Below are positions 7,080 to 7,612 of a stretch of DNA of 7,612 bases, piece after piece. How positions within the stretch are numbered: the first letter of the stretch is position 1; every line of letters starts with the position of its first letter. Under the pieces are notes generated by a model that worked only from the letters and a program-made list of their open reading frames with translations, had not been told where the DNA came from and searched no databases. The stretch is from DASULK01 sp036381835 (GTDB lineage: Bacteria > Actinomycetota > Actinomycetes > Mycobacteriales > Micromonosporaceae). Position numbers and translations under genes: made by a program. The DNA is taken from the NCBI GenBank assembly GCA_036381835.1, contig DASVCA010000203.1, positions 1 to 7,612 of the forward strand, given 5' to 3'.

Positions 7080-7497
7080 GAGCATCACCGTTCGGCGGCA
7101 GGACGCGGCCCTGGCCCTCCGGCCGGGGGTGCTGGACGGGCCCTTCTCGACGCGGCAGTTGATGCGTCTCGACCATGCGCTTCGGGCCGCCGACCGGTCG
7201 ACCGGGCTGACCTTCTCGATCTACGTGGGTGAGCTCGCCGAGCCGGTCCGGGAGCACGCGGAGAAACTCCACGCGCAACTGGCCGACCCGGCGACCTCGG
7301 TGCTCATCGCGGTATCGCCGAACCAGCGGCTGCTGGAGATCGTGACGGGCTCCGAGGCCCGCAAGCGGATTCCCGACCGGGACGCGAAGCTCGCCGCCCT
7401 GTCCATGTCGGCCGCCTTCGGCGGCGGAGATCTGACCGGCGGGCTTGTCGCCGGGCTGAACCAGTTGGCTGGCCGGGCCGGTCGGGAGAAGCACTGA
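7066..7497 (+). CDS. DUF5130-family protein (TPM-like)
   Basis: A 143-residue protein recognised as the actinobacterial DUF5130 family, related in pattern to TPM domains. No catalytic function is established. It has no signal peptide or membrane helix. Landmarks are GVLDGPFSTRQLMRLDHALR (21-40), the strand TFSIYVGEL (49-57), a helix EPVREHAEKLHAQLAD (59-74), the core strand SVLIAVSPNQRLLEIVTG (78-95) with the conserved SPNQR, RIPDRDAKLAALSMSAAF (101-118), and the C-terminal helix GDLTGGLVAGLNQLA (121-135). The GTG start at 7066 has GGGAGG (7055-7060) 5 nt upstream and lies inside the preceding membrane-protein gene (14-bp overlap). A plausible reading, not proven, is that the small protein anchors or partners this cytosolic domain. 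A strong terminator follows. Confidence 0.85.
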   Translation: MTGGESITVRRQDAALALRPGVLDGPFSTRQLMRLDHALRAADRSTGLTFSIYVGELAEPVREHAEKLHAQLADPATSVLIAVSPNQRLLEIVTGSEARKRIPDRDAKLAALSMSAAFGGGDLTGGLVAGLNQLAGRAGREKH

Positions 7498-7547
7498 CGA
7501 GCCGGTCCCCGGGCCGGCCCGATGCGGAAATCAGCACACGACACAGC

Positions 7548-7596
7548 GACGAAGCCGGGTGCCGCGCGTAGCGCGGCACCCGGCTTCGTCTTCTTC
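7548..7596. terminator. Strong intrinsic terminator after DUF5130 gene
   Basis: A perfect 20-bp inverted repeat (arms 7548-7567 and 7571-7590) encloses a GTA loop, with GACGAAGCC at the base and GCCGCGC at the top. TTCTTC follows the right arm, a modest T-rich tail for the + strand. GACGAAG at the left base gives only a weak tail on the other strand. It begins 50 bp after the DUF5130 stop and marks the end of that transcript, possibly also of a convergent gene beyond the window. Confidence 0.92.
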
Positions 7597-7612
7597 CGCC
7601 AGGATCGCCGCA

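Noticed and set aside
6114..7088. Minus-strand open frame of 324 codons spanning HNH and the small membrane gene
   Set aside because: It is antisense to the HNH gene with intact zinc and catalytic residues, and it runs through the intergenic repeats. Its composition is that of a shadow frame.

Overview
The window looks like a chromosomal stretch from a high-GC actinomycete, most likely Micromonosporaceae (Micromonospora or Salinispora type). This rests on strong G/C bias at third codon positions, six GTG starts among nine genes, tight gene packing, and protein families typical of that group. I could not run a database search, so the family-level placement comes from recognition of the proteins. 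Nothing suggests a mobile island: there is no integrase, transposase, tRNA or CRISPR array.

Left block (190-3039, + strand): a three-gene operon of ettA (an ABC-F translation factor), a hotdog-fold acyl-CoA thioesterase whose start overlaps the ettA stop by 8 bp, and an uncharacterised actinobacterial protein 5 bp further on. A candidate extended -10 lies upstream at 137-145. An AT-rich promoter-like element sits inside the 3' end of the third gene. It is followed by a 16-bp inverted repeat and a structured leader before a YbjN-family gene (3189-3764).

Middle block (3761-5597, - strand): a 12-helix MFS exporter is followed 43 bp later by a group II truncated haemoglobin (trHbO/GlbO). The globin and ybjN converge so tightly that their TAG stops share one CTAG palindrome.

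Right block (6051-7497, + strand): after a 453-bp divergent intergenic region comes a stand-alone HNH nuclease-family protein. After another 192 bp comes a small one-helix membrane protein that overlaps by 14 bp a DUF5130-type (TPM-like) protein. A perfect 20-bp-stem terminator closes the window.

The set ettA - thioesterase - globin - HNH - DUF5130 resembles, as I remember it, the Rv2477c-Rv2468c neighbourhood of Mycobacterium tuberculosis, so this is probably an old actinobacterial core neighbourhood. I see no clear new defence or mobile system. The best leads are the uncharacterised third gene of the ettA operon, the membrane protein/DUF5130 pair with its odd start site, the MFS-globin pairing, and the regulatory-looking DNA before ybjN.
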